Source: an uncultured Dehalococcoidia bacterium
GTDB lineage: Bacteria > Chloroflexota > Dehalococcoidia > Tepidiformales > Tepidiformaceae
NCBI GenBank assembly: GCA_938015525.1
Contig: CALLPC010000002.1
Location: 124,001-188,000 of the forward strand
Length of the DNA stretch: 64,000 nt
Direction: 5' to 3'
The notes under the pieces were generated by a model. That model was not told the origin of the DNA. It searched no databases and saw only the letters and a list, made by a program, of their open reading frames with translations. Both the position numbers and the translations under genes were made by a program. Below, one piece after another: positions 31,397 through 40,634 of this stretch (position 1 is its first letter; every line of letters begins with the position of its first letter).

Positions 31397-33949
31397 CTAG
31401 GCCCAGTGGGCCAGCCCGGTCGAAATCACCGCCGGCAGGTGCGGGTGCCGCGGCACCACGCGCACGGAAAAGCCGATGCGGCCCCCCGACGCCGGCCGGA
31501 AACTCCCCTCGTACCGGCACAGCCGGTCTTCCTGCTGCCCGGCGAACGCCAGCGGCGCCTCCGCCTCGATGTGCAGCTCCCGCCGGGCGTCCGTCTGCCC
31601 GTACACGATATCGACGCGCAGGTCCTCCGGCTGCAGCGGCCCCGGGTAGAGCCGCACCCGCACCGTCACCGGCTCGCCCGCCCGCCGTAGCTCGCTCCCG
31701 TCATCCTCGACGGCGTACACCTTCACGGCATCCCAGCCTGCCCGCACCCGCTCGAGCCACGCCGCCAGCTCCCGCGCCCGGGCCATCTGGTCAGCCCGCA
31801 GCGCATGCCACGCCGTCGCCGCCGGCCCGTACGCCCGCCGCGCATAGTCCGAAACCATCCGGCTCGTACTGAACTGCGCCGCGTAAGTCACGATCGTCTC
31901 CTTCATCCGCCGCACCCACCCCCGCGGGATGCCCTGCCCATCCCGGTCGTAGAAGAGCGGCGCAACCTCCCCCTCCAGCAGACCGTACAGCGACTCCGCG
32001 TCGAAGGCGTCCTGCGCCTCCGGGTCGTCGTCCAGCCGGTTCCGCCCAATCGCCCAGCCCGTCCCCGGCCGGTACGCCTCCCACCACCAGCCGTCCAGCA
32101 CGCTCAGGTGCAGCACCCCGTTGGCGCACGCCTTCATGCCGCTCGTCCCGCTCGCCTCCAGCGGCCGGAGCGGCGTATTCAGCCACACGTCCGACCCGGC
32201 GACCAGCAGCCGCCCCAGCTCGACGTCGTACCGCTCCAGCAACACCAGCCGCCCCCGGAACTCCGGCGACCGGCTCACCTGCACCACCTCCCGGATGAGC
32301 GCCTTCGCCCCGTCGTCCCGCGGATGCGCCTTCCCCGCGAACAGCACCTGCACCGGGCGCTCGAAATCGTCCAGGATGCGCGCCAGCCGCTCGAGGTCGC
32401 GGAACAGCAGGGTCGCCCGCTTGTACCCCGCAAACCGCCGCGCGAACCCGACCGTCAGCGTCTCCGGGTCCAGCACGGGGCCCCCGCCCGGCTCCGTCGC
32501 CGGCAGCCCCCGCCGCAGCATGTCCTCCGTATACTGCTCCCGCGCCCGGAGCACGAGCTGCTGCCGCTGCCGCTCGTGCACCCGCCACAGCTCCTCATCC
32601 GGGATGTCGTAGACCGCCGCCCAGTTCGCGCTCGCAGGGTCGTCCCGCCAGGCCGGCCCCACGTACCGGTCGAACAGCTCGCCCATCTCGTGCGAGACCC
32701 ACGTCGGCAGGTGCACCCCGTTCGTAATCGCATCGATCGGGATGAGGTCGTGCGGTAAGTTCGGCCACGCCGATTCCCACAGCCGCCGCGAGACTCCCCG
32801 GTGCAGCTGCGACACGCCGTTCCGGTAGCCGCTCAGGTTCAGTCCCAGCACCGCCATCGAGAACGGCTCCCCATCGTCCCCAGGCCGCGTCCGGCCGAGG
32901 TCCAGGAACGAACGGTCGTCCAGCCCCAGCCGTGCCCAGTAGTGCCCCAGGTACCGTCGCAGCAGGTCCGGCGGGAACAGGTCGATGCCCGCAGCCACCG
33001 CCGTGTGCGTCGTGAACACCGTCGCCCCGGTCACCGGCAGCCGCGCCTCCGCGAACGACGCCCCGAACCGCTCCATCGCCGCCCGGATCCGCTCGATGCC
33101 CAGCAGGGCCGAGTGCCCCTCGTTCATATGGCAGACCGCAGGCTCGATGCCCAGTGCCTGGAGCAGCCGCACGCCCCCAATTCCCAGCACCATCTCCTGC
33201 TGGATCCGCATCTCGTTATCGCCGCCGTACAGCCGCGCCGTAATCTCCCGGTCCGCCGGCAAATTGCGCTCGATGTTCGTCGTCAGCACGTAGAGCGGCG
33301 TCCTCCCAACCTCGACCCGCCACGCCTGCGCCCACACGTCCCGCCCGTCGAACGGCACCGCCACTTCGACCGGCCGCCCGGCCGCATCCACCACGTGCGT
33401 CATCGGCAGCACCGCCGGGTCGAGGTCCTGGTACACCTCTTGCTGCCAGCCGTCCGGCGAAATCTCCTGCCGGAAATACCCCTGGTGGTAGAACAGCCCC
33501 ACCCCGACGAGCGGCAGTCCCACGTCGCTCGCCGACTTCAGATGGTCTCCCGCCAACACCCCGAGCCCCCCCGAGTAGTTCGGCAGGCACTCCGCCAGCG
33601 CGAATTCGAGCGAGAAGTAGGCGATGGTATCCCCCGGCTCCAGCCCCTCCACCTCCACCAGGGGCGGCCGCCGCAAATACGCATCCAGCGCTGCGACAGC
33701 CCGCCGCTGGTGCTCGAGGAACCCCTCATCCTCCGCCAGCTCGTGCAGCCGCTCCGGGCGCACCAGCTGGAGCAGCCGCACCGGATTGTGGTCCGTCTGG
33801 CGCCACAGCTCCCGGTCGACCCGCTCGAAGAGCGCCGCCGCATCCGTGTTCCACGTCCAGTACAGGTTCCGTGAGAGCTTCCGCAGCGGCTCCAGCGGCC
33901 CGGGGAGATTCGGTTCGACCATGAAAGTCCGCGCAGCCCGAATTCGCAT
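31397..33949 (-). CDS. glgP: Alpha-glucan phosphorylase
   Basis: This 850-residue GT35 enzyme has NLYWTWNTDAAALFERVD, IAYFSLEFALAECLPNYSGG, CHMNEGHSAL and the pyridoxal-phosphate Lys606 in SGTSGMKACANG. The size and N-terminus match the short bacterial/Thermotoga-type phosphorylases rather than the muscle type. A C-terminal beta-domain (about 715-850) follows the catalytic core. It releases glucose-1-phosphate from glycogen. ATG 33949 has no ribosome site but lies six bases after a TAGAAT hexamer. Confidence 0.93.
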   Translation of the reverse strand: MRIRAARTFMVEPNLPGPLEPLRKLSRNLYWTWNTDAAALFERVDRELWRQTDHNPVRLLQLVRPERLHELAEDEGFLEHQRRAVAALDAYLRRPPLVEVEGLEPGDTIAYFSLEFALAECLPNYSGGLGVLAGDHLKSASDVGLPLVGVGLFYHQGYFRQEISPDGWQQEVYQDLDPAVLPMTHVVDAAGRPVEVAVPFDGRDVWAQAWRVEVGRTPLYVLTTNIERNLPADREITARLYGGDNEMRIQQEMVLGIGGVRLLQALGIEPAVCHMNEGHSALLGIERIRAAMERFGASFAEARLPVTGATVFTTHTAVAAGIDLFPPDLLRRYLGHYWARLGLDDRSFLDLGRTRPGDDGEPFSMAVLGLNLSGYRNGVSQLHRGVSRRLWESAWPNLPHDLIPIDAITNGVHLPTWVSHEMGELFDRYVGPAWRDDPASANWAAVYDIPDEELWRVHERQRQQLVLRAREQYTEDMLRRGLPATEPGGGPVLDPETLTVGFARRFAGYKRATLLFRDLERLARILDDFERPVQVLFAGKAHPRDDGAKALIREVVQVSRSPEFRGRLVLLERYDVELGRLLVAGSDVWLNTPLRPLEASGTSGMKACANGVLHLSVLDGWWWEAYRPGTGWAIGRNRLDDDPEAQDAFDAESLYGLLEGEVAPLFYDRDGQGIPRGWVRRMKETIVTYAAQFSTSRMVSDYARRAYGPAATAWHALRADQMARARELAAWLERVRAGWDAVKVYAVEDDGSELRRAGEPVTVRVRLYPGPLQPEDLRVDIVYGQTDARRELHIEAEAPLAFAGQQEDRLCRYEGSFRPASGGRIGFSVRVVPRHPHLPAVISTGLAHWA

Positions 33950-33955
33950 CCCACC

Positions 33956-33961
33956 ATTCTA
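33956..33961 (-). promoter_or_regulatory. -10 element for a leaderless glgP transcript
   Basis: TAGAAT on the minus strand ends six bases before the glgP ATG, the spacing seen for leaderless genes in actinobacteria and Deinococcus-Thermus. No -35 with good spacing is seen, nor a Shine-Dalgarno. Confidence 0.5.
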
Positions 33962-34075
33962 AGCGTGCCCTCTCTTTCGCCGGTAAACAGGCGAAGAACT
34001 GCCTGGTGTCCTGTTGCCCCGTCCTCTGCAATCATCAGGAACACGGCTTCCGCCACCGCGAGGTCAGCCCGAACC

Positions 34076-34825
34076 ATGCCCGTCCGCGCGGTCCTCTTCG
34101 ATGTCGGCGATACCCTCTGGCACGCCGCCGAACCGCCCTCCCCGGCAGAGTTCCGCCGCCGCGCCGCCGAGCGCGCCGCCGCCTTCCTCGCCGCACACCG
34201 CATCGATGGCGTCGACCCCGCCGCACTCGCCCGCACCTGCTGGGACGCGATGGACGACGCCATCCGTGCCGCCCGCGCCGGCGACCTCGTCGAACCCGAT
34301 TACCCGGCCATCGCCGCCGAAGCCGCCCGCGCCCTCGGCGCCCCCCTCAGCCGCCAACTCGCCGCCGCTTTCCTCGAAGCCATCTACGTCTCCGGCGCCG
34401 AGGGCGGGAAAGTCGCCTACCCCGATGCCCGCCCCACCCTCGAAGCCCTCCGCGCCCGCGGCTTCCGGCTCGGCATCGTCACCAATCGGGCATTCGGCGG
34501 TGAACGGTTCCGTGCCGACCTCCGCCAGGCCGGCCTCGATGTCGACTGGGACGTCATCGCCGTCTCCGTCGAAGTCGGCTACCTCAAACCCCACCCCCGC
34601 CTCTTCGAAGCTGCCCTCGAGACCCTCCAGCTCGCCCCCCAAGAAGCCGCCATGGTCGGCAACTCCCTCGCCGAGGACATCGCCGGTGCCCAGCGCCTCG
34701 GTATGCCCGCAGCCTGGAAACGCTCCCGCCCCGACGGCGACGGCGTCGTGCCCGACTTCATTTTCGACCGCGTCGGCGAACTGCTCGACTGGTCCCTCCT
34801 CGCGGAGGCCGCCCGTGTCCGCTGA
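34076..34825 (+). CDS. HAD-superfamily hydrolase
   Basis: This 249-residue haloacid-dehalogenase-like phosphatase has motif I DVGDT, motif II near LGIVTNRA, motif III Lys in YLKPHPRLF and motif IV VGNSLAEDIAGAQ, with a helical cap between I and II. It probably dephosphorylates a small metabolite, unidentified. Its last 11 bases overlap the start of argH. Confidence 0.87.
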   Translation: MPVRAVLFDVGDTLWHAAEPPSPAEFRRRAAERAAAFLAAHRIDGVDPAALARTCWDAMDDAIRAARAGDLVEPDYPAIAAEAARALGAPLSRQLAAAFLEAIYVSGAEGGKVAYPDARPTLEALRARGFRLGIVTNRAFGGERFRADLRQAGLDVDWDVIAVSVEVGYLKPHPRLFEAALETLQLAPQEAAMVGNSLAEDIAGAQRLGMPAAWKRSRPDGDGVVPDFIFDRVGELLDWSLLAEAARVR

Positions 34826-36188
34826 CGGCCGCACCTGGGGCGGCCGCTTCGAAGGCCCCGTTGCAGACCTCACCCTCCAGTACACCGCCGGCATGGACCG
34901 CGACCTCTGGGAGTTCGACATCGCCGGTTCCATCGCCCACGCCCGCATGCTCGGTCGCCAGGGCATCATCCCCGCCGCCGATGCGGACGCCATCATCGCC
35001 GGCCTCGAGGCCATCCGCGAGCAGTTCCGCCGCGGCGAAGTTGCCTGGCGGCCCGAACTCGAAGACATCCACACCCACATCGAAGTCCTCCTCCGCGAAC
35101 GAATCGGCGAACCCGCCGACCGCCTCCACACCGCCCGCTCCCGCAACGACCAGGTCGCCCTCGTCAACCGCATGGCCGTCCGTGCCCTCTGCGACGACGC
35201 CGCCCAGGCACTGCACGCCCTCATCTCCGTCATCTGCGACCTCGCCGAACAGCACGCCGCCGACCCCATGCCCGGCTACACCCACGTCCAGCGCGCCCAG
35301 CCCATCACCCTTGGACACCACCTCCTCGCCTACGGCGAAATGTTCCTCCGCGACCGGGACCGTTTCCGCGACTGTCGCCGCCGCACCAGCGTCATGCCGC
35401 TCGGCTCCGGGGCGCTCGCCGGCTCCCCCTACCCCCTCGACCGCCACATGGTCGCCCGCGAGCTCGGCTTCGACGACATCTCCCGCAACTCCATCGACGC
35501 AACCTCCGACCGCGATTTCGTCGCCGAATTCTGCTTCGCCGCCGCCATGACGCAGGTCCACATCTCCCGCCTCGCCGAGGAGGTCATCCTCTGGGCCAGC
35601 ACCGAATTCGGATTCGTGCGCCTGCCCGACGCCTTCGCCACCGGCTCCAGCATCATGCCGCAGAAGAAAAACGCCGACGTCGCCGAGCTCGCCCGCGGCC
35701 GTGCCGGCCGCCTCGTCGCCGAGCTCACCGGCATCCTTGTCACCCTCAAGGGCCTCCCGCTCGCCTACGACCGCGACCTCCAGGAAGACAAGAGCTACTA
35801 CCTCGCCGCCGGCCGCACCCTCATCCCCACGCTCCAGGTCTTCGCGGCCATGCTCCCGGCCCTCCAGTTCGACCTCCAACGCATGCGCGAGGCAGCCGGC
35901 CAGGGCTTCGCCCTCGCCACCGATATCGCCGATTACCTCGTGAAAAAGGGGATGCCCTTCCGCCAGGCCCACACCGTCGTAGGGGGGCTCGTCCGCGAAG
36001 CTGAAGCCCGCCGCTGCGAACTCCACGAACTCCCCTTCGAGAGCTACCGCGCCGCCAGCAGGCTCTTCGAGCCCGACGTCCTCGAGATCACCGTAGATTC
36101 GGCGCTGGCCGCCCGCGACATCCCCGGCGGCACCGCCCCGCGCCGCGTACGCGAAGCCGCCGCACAGCTCCGTGCCCTCCTCGGCTGA
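34815..36188 (+). CDS. argH: Argininosuccinate lyase
   Basis: This 457-residue protein releases arginine and fumarate from argininosuccinate. TWGGRFEGPVADL starts the protein, then HTARSRNDQVA, and the mobile signature loop GSSIMPQKKNADVAEL with the catalytic Ser. The GTG at 34815 follows GGAGG by six bases and lies inside the 3' end of the HAD gene. No other arginine gene is adjacent. Confidence 0.95.
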   Translation: MSADGRTWGGRFEGPVADLTLQYTAGMDRDLWEFDIAGSIAHARMLGRQGIIPAADADAIIAGLEAIREQFRRGEVAWRPELEDIHTHIEVLLRERIGEPADRLHTARSRNDQVALVNRMAVRALCDDAAQALHALISVICDLAEQHAADPMPGYTHVQRAQPITLGHHLLAYGEMFLRDRDRFRDCRRRTSVMPLGSGALAGSPYPLDRHMVARELGFDDISRNSIDATSDRDFVAEFCFAAAMTQVHISRLAEEVILWASTEFGFVRLPDAFATGSSIMPQKKNADVAELARGRAGRLVAELTGILVTLKGLPLAYDRDLQEDKSYYLAAGRTLIPTLQVFAAMLPALQFDLQRMREAAGQGFALATDIADYLVKKGMPFRQAHTVVGGLVREAEARRCELHELPFESYRAASRLFEPDVLEITVDSALAARDIPGGTAPRRVREAAAQLRALLG

Positions 36189-36205
36189 CCCCCTCCGCAG
36201 GCGCC

Positions 36206-36631
36206 TTACGGCCGCCGAATCCAAACCCGGCGAATCACCACCGTCTCGCTGACCGCCGCTGCGTCCGCGTACGGGTCGTCGATGGACTCCGGCGCGGCCC
36301 CGTTCGCACCCCCTTGCCGCGCCGCAGTCCGCTCCCGTTTCGGCCGCACCGCGCTCACCGCCCCCTTCGCGGCCTGCCGCGCCAGGTACTTCCCGGTCAG
36401 GCTCATCCCGACCTGCAGCGCAGTGCCGATCGCCACTGCCGTCACCGCCTTCTTCACGGGAGCGGGCAGCGTCGCCCGCTCCCGTTCGTACCGCTGGGGA
36501 GCCTGCGTCGCCCCCGGTACAATTGCAACCTCCCGCAGCGCAGCGAGGTACATGCCGCACCTGCGGCAGTAGTTGTCCGTTGGTTCGTACGTGGCGGTAC
36601 AGTCCGGGCAGGCGGGCAGCGGCGTTGTCAT
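36206..36631 (-). CDS. Zinc-ribbon protein with hydrophobic segment
   Basis: This 141-residue protein has an N-terminal zinc ribbon (CPDC at 8-11, CRRC at 22-25), a hydrophobic stretch (about 61-80, VTAVAIGTALQVGMSL), a basic segment, then an acidic linker and RRVWIRRP at the end. No function is recognised. It follows the formyltransferase-like gene after five bases. Confidence 0.7.
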   Translation of the reverse strand: MTTPLPACPDCTATYEPTDNYCRRCGMYLAALREVAIVPGATQAPQRYERERATLPAPVKKAVTAVAIGTALQVGMSLTGKYLARQAAKGAVSAVRPKRERTAARQGGANGAAPESIDDPYADAAAVSETVVIRRVWIRRP

Positions 36632-36636
36632 GCCGC

Positions 36637-37452
36637 TCAGTATACGACGGGGCCCGACGCGGCGAGCGCCGCCTCGACCGCCTCCGTCAGGTCCAGCGGC
36701 TCAGGCGGCGGAATCACGAGCCGCCCCTCCGCCACCGCGCGCAGCGTCTCCACCAGGAACGGGCGCTCGCGCTCCATCCCCCGCGCGCGGATGTCGGCGT
36801 ACAGCGGCGTCGCTACGATCGCCTCCAGGTCCATCGCCGCGACCTCCGCCGGGGATAGCGCCGCCCAGGAGGCTTCGTTCGCCGCGTCCCGGATGGCGTA
36901 CCGGCAGTAGCTCACCGCCGGGCCCCGGTCCACGTCCCCCGTCACCACGTTCATCATGCATCCCGACTCCCGCGCACCGGTGCGGATGAGCTCCGCGATG
37001 ACTTCCTGGTACGTGCCCACCGGCCCGTCCGGGAGCGCCGGGTGGTCGTTCAGGAACGTGTACCGTCCGTAAAGCTCCTCCGTTGCGATGAGCATGTAGC
37101 CGAACATCACCCCGAGCTCGAACCCGTACCGTTCCAGCCGCCTCGCGACCTCAGCGTCGAACTCGTACCGCCACGGCTGCAGCGGCTCCCCCGGTCTCCC
37201 CACCTTCCCGCCCCGTGTCCTCCGGAACGCGACCGAAGAGAGCAGCTCCACCGGCACACCGCGCCCCTCAGCCATCGCGACCAGTCGGTCCGTCGGTTCC
37301 GCCTCGCCCCGCTCGCGATTTACGAACACGACCGCCACCTCCACCGGCAGCCCCCGGTCGATGGCCCCGAACAGATACTCCAACGCCCCGTACGAGCCCG
37401 GCCCCCGCCCCGTCGTCAGCCAGGCGATGCGCAGCCGGTCACTGCCCGGCAT
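36637..37452 (-). CDS. Formyltransferase-fold protein (PurN/Fmt-like)
   Basis: This 271-residue protein has the formyltransferase core with the catalytic N-x-H (FLNDHPALPDGPVG) and a downstream Asp (TGDVDRGPAV) like the Asn-His-Asp triad of GART. The N-terminal strand IAWLTTGRGPGSYGALEYL replaces the usual G-x-x-SN motif of PurN. It could be a divergent GART or a sugar or amine formyltransferase. Its start overlaps the end of xseB by 14 bases. Confidence 0.7.
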   Translation of the reverse strand: MPGSDRLRIAWLTTGRGPGSYGALEYLFGAIDRGLPVEVAVVFVNRERGEAEPTDRLVAMAEGRGVPVELLSSVAFRRTRGGKVGRPGEPLQPWRYEFDAEVARRLERYGFELGVMFGYMLIATEELYGRYTFLNDHPALPDGPVGTYQEVIAELIRTGARESGCMMNVVTGDVDRGPAVSYCRYAIRDAANEASWAALSPAEVAAMDLEAIVATPLYADIRARGMERERPFLVETLRAVAEGRLVIPPPEPLDLTEAVEAALAASGPVVY

Positions 37453-37705
37453 CGAACTCGGCCTCGTCGTACCCCTGCTCGAGCTCCTGCAGCTCCGTCG
37501 TCTCCCGTTCCAGCCGCTGCTGGATAGTCTCCAGCTTCAGCTCGGCCCGCTCGAGAATCGCCCGCAATCGGTCGACCAGCTCCGCGCCCTCCTCGTACAG
37601 CTTCAGCGAGTCCTCCAGCGGCAGATTGCCCTGCTCCAGCCGCCGGGCGCGCTCCTCCAGCTGCGCATACAGCGTCTCGAACCGCTCACCCGCGTCGCTC
37701 GACAT
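37439..37705 (-). CDS. xseB: Exodeoxyribonuclease VII small subunit
   Basis: This 88-residue coiled-coil protein has the XseB pattern: FETLYAQLEERARRLEQGNLPLEDSL. A one-base overlap with the xseA stop (TGATG) couples it to its partner. Together they degrade single-stranded DNA. Confidence 0.9.
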   Translation of the reverse strand: MSSDAGERFETLYAQLEERARRLEQGNLPLEDSLKLYEEGAELVDRLRAILERAELKLETIQQRLERETTELQELEQGYDEAEFDAGQ

Positions 37706-38898
37706 CAGCGCACCTCCGTCCAGAATGCCCCGTCCGAAACCGCGACCCGCAGCCGGTCTCCCGCCTTCACTCCGCGGACGCTCGAGACCACCGGCTGACG
37801 GCCCCCTTCTCGCTGCACGATCGCAAACCCCCTCCGGAGCGTCGCCATCGGGTCGAGCACGGCAAACCGCCCCGCGAGCGCCTCGAACCGCGCGCGCTCC
37901 CGCGCGGCCCGGCCCGCCGCCGCCTCCGCCATGTCGCCCGCCAGCTCGTCCACCGCCCTGCGCAGCTCCGCCACCCGCGGCGCCCCCCGCCGCAGCCGGT
38001 CCGCCGCCGCCTCCGTATCCGCCGCCAGTCCGGTAATCACGTTCCGCACCGATGACGCCATCGCCCGGTCCAGCATCCAGAGGCTCCGTTCGACCGCCGC
38101 GATGTCCGGCGTCGCACGCTCCGCTGCCGCGCTCGGCGTCGCGGCCCGCAGGTCCGCCACGAGGTCCGCGATCGTCGTATCCGTCTCATGGCCGACGCCC
38201 GTCACGACCGGGTACGGAGACGCGTAAATCGCCCGCGCCACCCGCTCGTCGTTGAACGCGTGCAGGTCCTCCGCCGCGCCCCCGCCCCGGGTCACGAGGA
38301 TGAGGTCGAGGTCCGGCTCCTGCGCCAGCCGCCGCAGCGCTGCGACCAGCTGCCCCGGTGCCTGCTCCCCCTGGACCTGCGCCGGCGCGAACACCAGTGT
38401 CGCTACAGGCCACCGCTTCCGGAGCACGAACTGCACATCGTGGAGCGCCGCCCCGCCGGGAGAGGTCACCAGCCCGACCCGCAGTGGGAACCGCGGCAGC
38501 GGCCGCTTCCGCGCCGGGTCGAACAGCCCCTCCGCCTCGAGCCGCAGCCGCAGCTCCTCCAGCTTCGCCGCCAGCACGCCCACCCCCTCCGGCCGCGCAA
38601 AATCGCAGACCAGCTCCAGCTCCCCCCGCTGCAGGTACACCGACACCCGCCCGTGCACGATCACGCGCTCACCGTCCCCCAGCGTGAAGCCGGCCGGTAT
38701 CCGGTCGCGCCACATCACACACCGGATCGCCGCCCTCTCGTCCCGCAGCGTGAAGTACCGGTGCCCGGCAGTGCTCCGTGAAGTGTTCGAAACCTCGCCC
38801 GTCACCCAGACGTCGGAGAGCAGCTCGTTCGCTTCGAGATACTCCCGCAGGAACGCCACCAGCGCCGAGACGGGGAGCACGCGGTCGTTGACGGTCAT
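37705..38898 (-). CDS. xseA: Exodeoxyribonuclease VII large subunit
   Basis: This 397-residue protein has an N-terminal OB-fold (LLSDVWVTGEVSN, YFTLRDERAAIRCVMW) and the catalytic region VGLVTSPGGAALHD, then LILVTRGGGAAEDLHAFNDE and GVGHETDTTIADLVAD, followed by a coiled coil. A TAGCCT hexamer nine bases upstream of the ATG could be a -10 giving a very short leader. Confidence 0.94.
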   Translation of the reverse strand: MTVNDRVLPVSALVAFLREYLEANELLSDVWVTGEVSNTSRSTAGHRYFTLRDERAAIRCVMWRDRIPAGFTLGDGERVIVHGRVSVYLQRGELELVCDFARPEGVGVLAAKLEELRLRLEAEGLFDPARKRPLPRFPLRVGLVTSPGGAALHDVQFVLRKRWPVATLVFAPAQVQGEQAPGQLVAALRRLAQEPDLDLILVTRGGGAAEDLHAFNDERVARAIYASPYPVVTGVGHETDTTIADLVADLRAATPSAAAERATPDIAAVERSLWMLDRAMASSVRNVITGLAADTEAAADRLRRGAPRVAELRRAVDELAGDMAEAAAGRAARERARFEALAGRFAVLDPMATLRRGFAIVQREGGRQPVVSSVRGVKAGDRLRVAVSDGAFWTEVR

Positions 38899-38949
38899 CG
38901 CCCGGTTAGGCTACGGCTTCGCTGCCCGGCTGGCGAGACGCGGCCCCGC

Positions 38950-39510
38950 CTACTGCACCCGCTCGATGTACTGGCCCGTTTCCGTGTTCACCCGGATCTT
39001 CGTTCCCGGCTCCACGAAGAGCGGCACCTGCACCACGAGCCCCGTCTCCAGCGTCGCTGGCTTCGTGCCGCCCGTCGCCGTGTCGCCTTTGAAGCCCGGC
39101 TCCGTGTCCGTCACGACCAGCTCCACCGTGACCGGCAGCTCCACGCCGATCACCTCGTCTCCGTACAGCACCACCTCGCAGGTGTCGTTCTCCTTCAGGT
39201 ACTTCGCAGCATCCCCCACCTTGTCCGCCCCGACCGGGATCTGTTCGAACGTCTCGGTATTCATGAAGTAGTAGAACTCGCCGTCGTTGTACAGGTACTG
39301 CATCTCACGGCGTTCAACCCGCGCCCGCTGGAACTTCGTCCCCGCCTGGAACGTCTGCTCGATGATCGCCCCGCTCCGCACATCCCGGAACTTGATGCGC
39401 ACCTGCGCCGAGCCCCGGCCCATCTTGATGTGCGCGTAGTCCAGGATCGAGTACAGCTTCCCGTCGAGCTCGATGGTCGCGCCCTTCTTCAGCTCACCCG
39501 TCGAAATCAT
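38950..39510 (-). CDS. efp: Elongation factor P
   Basis: This 186-residue three-domain protein relieves ribosome stalling at polyproline. The tip loop reads KMGRGSAQ with Arg32, where E. coli has the lysylated Lys34; Thermus EF-P also has Arg here. The signature GFKGDTATGGTKPATLETG is present near the C-terminus. Its ATG overlaps the TGA of pepP. No EpmA or EarP gene is in the window. Confidence 0.95.
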   Translation of the reverse strand: MISTGELKKGATIELDGKLYSILDYAHIKMGRGSAQVRIKFRDVRSGAIIEQTFQAGTKFQRARVERREMQYLYNDGEFYYFMNTETFEQIPVGADKVGDAAKYLKENDTCEVVLYGDEVIGVELPVTVELVVTDTEPGFKGDTATGGTKPATLETGLVVQVPLFVEPGTKIRVNTETGQYIERVQ

Positions 39511-40634
39511 GCGTCACTCCCCTCGTAGGTTAGTTTCAGTGCCTGGCTCAGGACGCGCGCCCTGCCATCCTCGAGCACGACGATATCTTCGATGCGCACC
39601 CCGCCCCAGCCGGGCAGGTAGATGCCGGGTTCAATGGTAAACACCATCCCCGGTTCGAGAACATCGCCCGATGACGGCCCGAGGTGCGGCGCCTCATGCA
39701 CCTCCAGCCCCACGCCGTGGCCCAGTCCATGCCCGAACGCCTCACCGTAGCCCGCCGCGCGGATGACCCCGTGCGCCAGCTCATGCGCATCCGCCGCCCG
39801 CATCCCGGGTTCCACTCCCTCGATCGCCGCCAGCTGCGCCGCCCGTACCACCTCGTACACCTCCCGGAAGCGTGCATCCGGCTCGCCGAGGACGACCGTT
39901 CGCGTCAGGTCCGAGCAGTAGCCCCGGTACCGCGCCCCGACATCGACCACGATGGGCGTCCCGGCCGCCAACCCCTCCGCCCGCGGCTGCGCGTGCGGCA
40001 GGGCGCTCCACGGCCCCCCCGCCACGATGCTCGGGAACGAGACGCCGCTGCCGCCCTCCTCCCGGACGTACCGCTCGAACCGGTCCGCCGCTTCCAGCTC
40101 CGTCATCCCCGGCACGAGCTCACCGGCCAGCCGCTCGAACGCCCGGTCCGCAATCCCAATCGCCTCCGCCAGCAGCGCCAGCTCCTCCGCGTCCTTCACC
40201 CGCCGCAGCTCCTCGACGAGCCCGGCCGCCGGCACCAGCTCCGGCCGGTCATCGGCCGGCATCTCGCCGACGGCCGCCTCCAGCGCGAGGAACCCCGCAT
40301 ACGTCAGGTCGCGGGGCGAAACGCCGAGCCGCTTCCCCGCCGCGCCAGCCTCTCCGACCAGCTCCCGCAGCCAGCCGCTGCGCGGGCCCCGCGCCCGCAG
40401 GACCGCCACCCCGCGCCCTGCCGTCTCACCCTCGGCCTGCTCCCAGTACCGGGAATCGACCGCGAGGACGGCCGCGTCCCTCGTCACGAGGAGCACCCCG
40501 GCCGAACCGGTGAATCCGCTCAGGTACGCCCGCGAGGCCCAGCCCGGCCCCTCCTCGCCCGGGGCCGCGATCAGCAGCCCGTCGAGTCCCTCGCGCTCCA
40601 GCAGCGCCCGCAGCCGTGTCAGCCGGCCGCTCAC
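39507..40634 (-). CDS. pepP: Xaa-Pro aminopeptidase (M24)
   Basis: This 375-residue protein has an N-terminal creatinase-like domain (1-130) and a pita-bread catalytic domain with the metal ligands in VVDVGARYRGYCSDLTRTV (two Asp), GHGLGHGVGLEVHE (His), FTIEPGIY (Glu) and GVRIEDIVVL (Glu). It removes N-terminal residues before Pro. GTG 40634 overlaps the aroQ TGA; the aroQ-pepP-efp order is common in bacteria. Confidence 0.92.
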   Translation of the reverse strand: MSGRLTRLRALLEREGLDGLLIAAPGEEGPGWASRAYLSGFTGSAGVLLVTRDAAVLAVDSRYWEQAEGETAGRGVAVLRARGPRSGWLRELVGEAGAAGKRLGVSPRDLTYAGFLALEAAVGEMPADDRPELVPAAGLVEELRRVKDAEELALLAEAIGIADRAFERLAGELVPGMTELEAADRFERYVREEGGSGVSFPSIVAGGPWSALPHAQPRAEGLAAGTPIVVDVGARYRGYCSDLTRTVVLGEPDARFREVYEVVRAAQLAAIEGVEPGMRAADAHELAHGVIRAAGYGEAFGHGLGHGVGLEVHEAPHLGPSSGDVLEPGMVFTIEPGIYLPGWGGVRIEDIVVLEDGRARVLSQALKLTYEGSDA

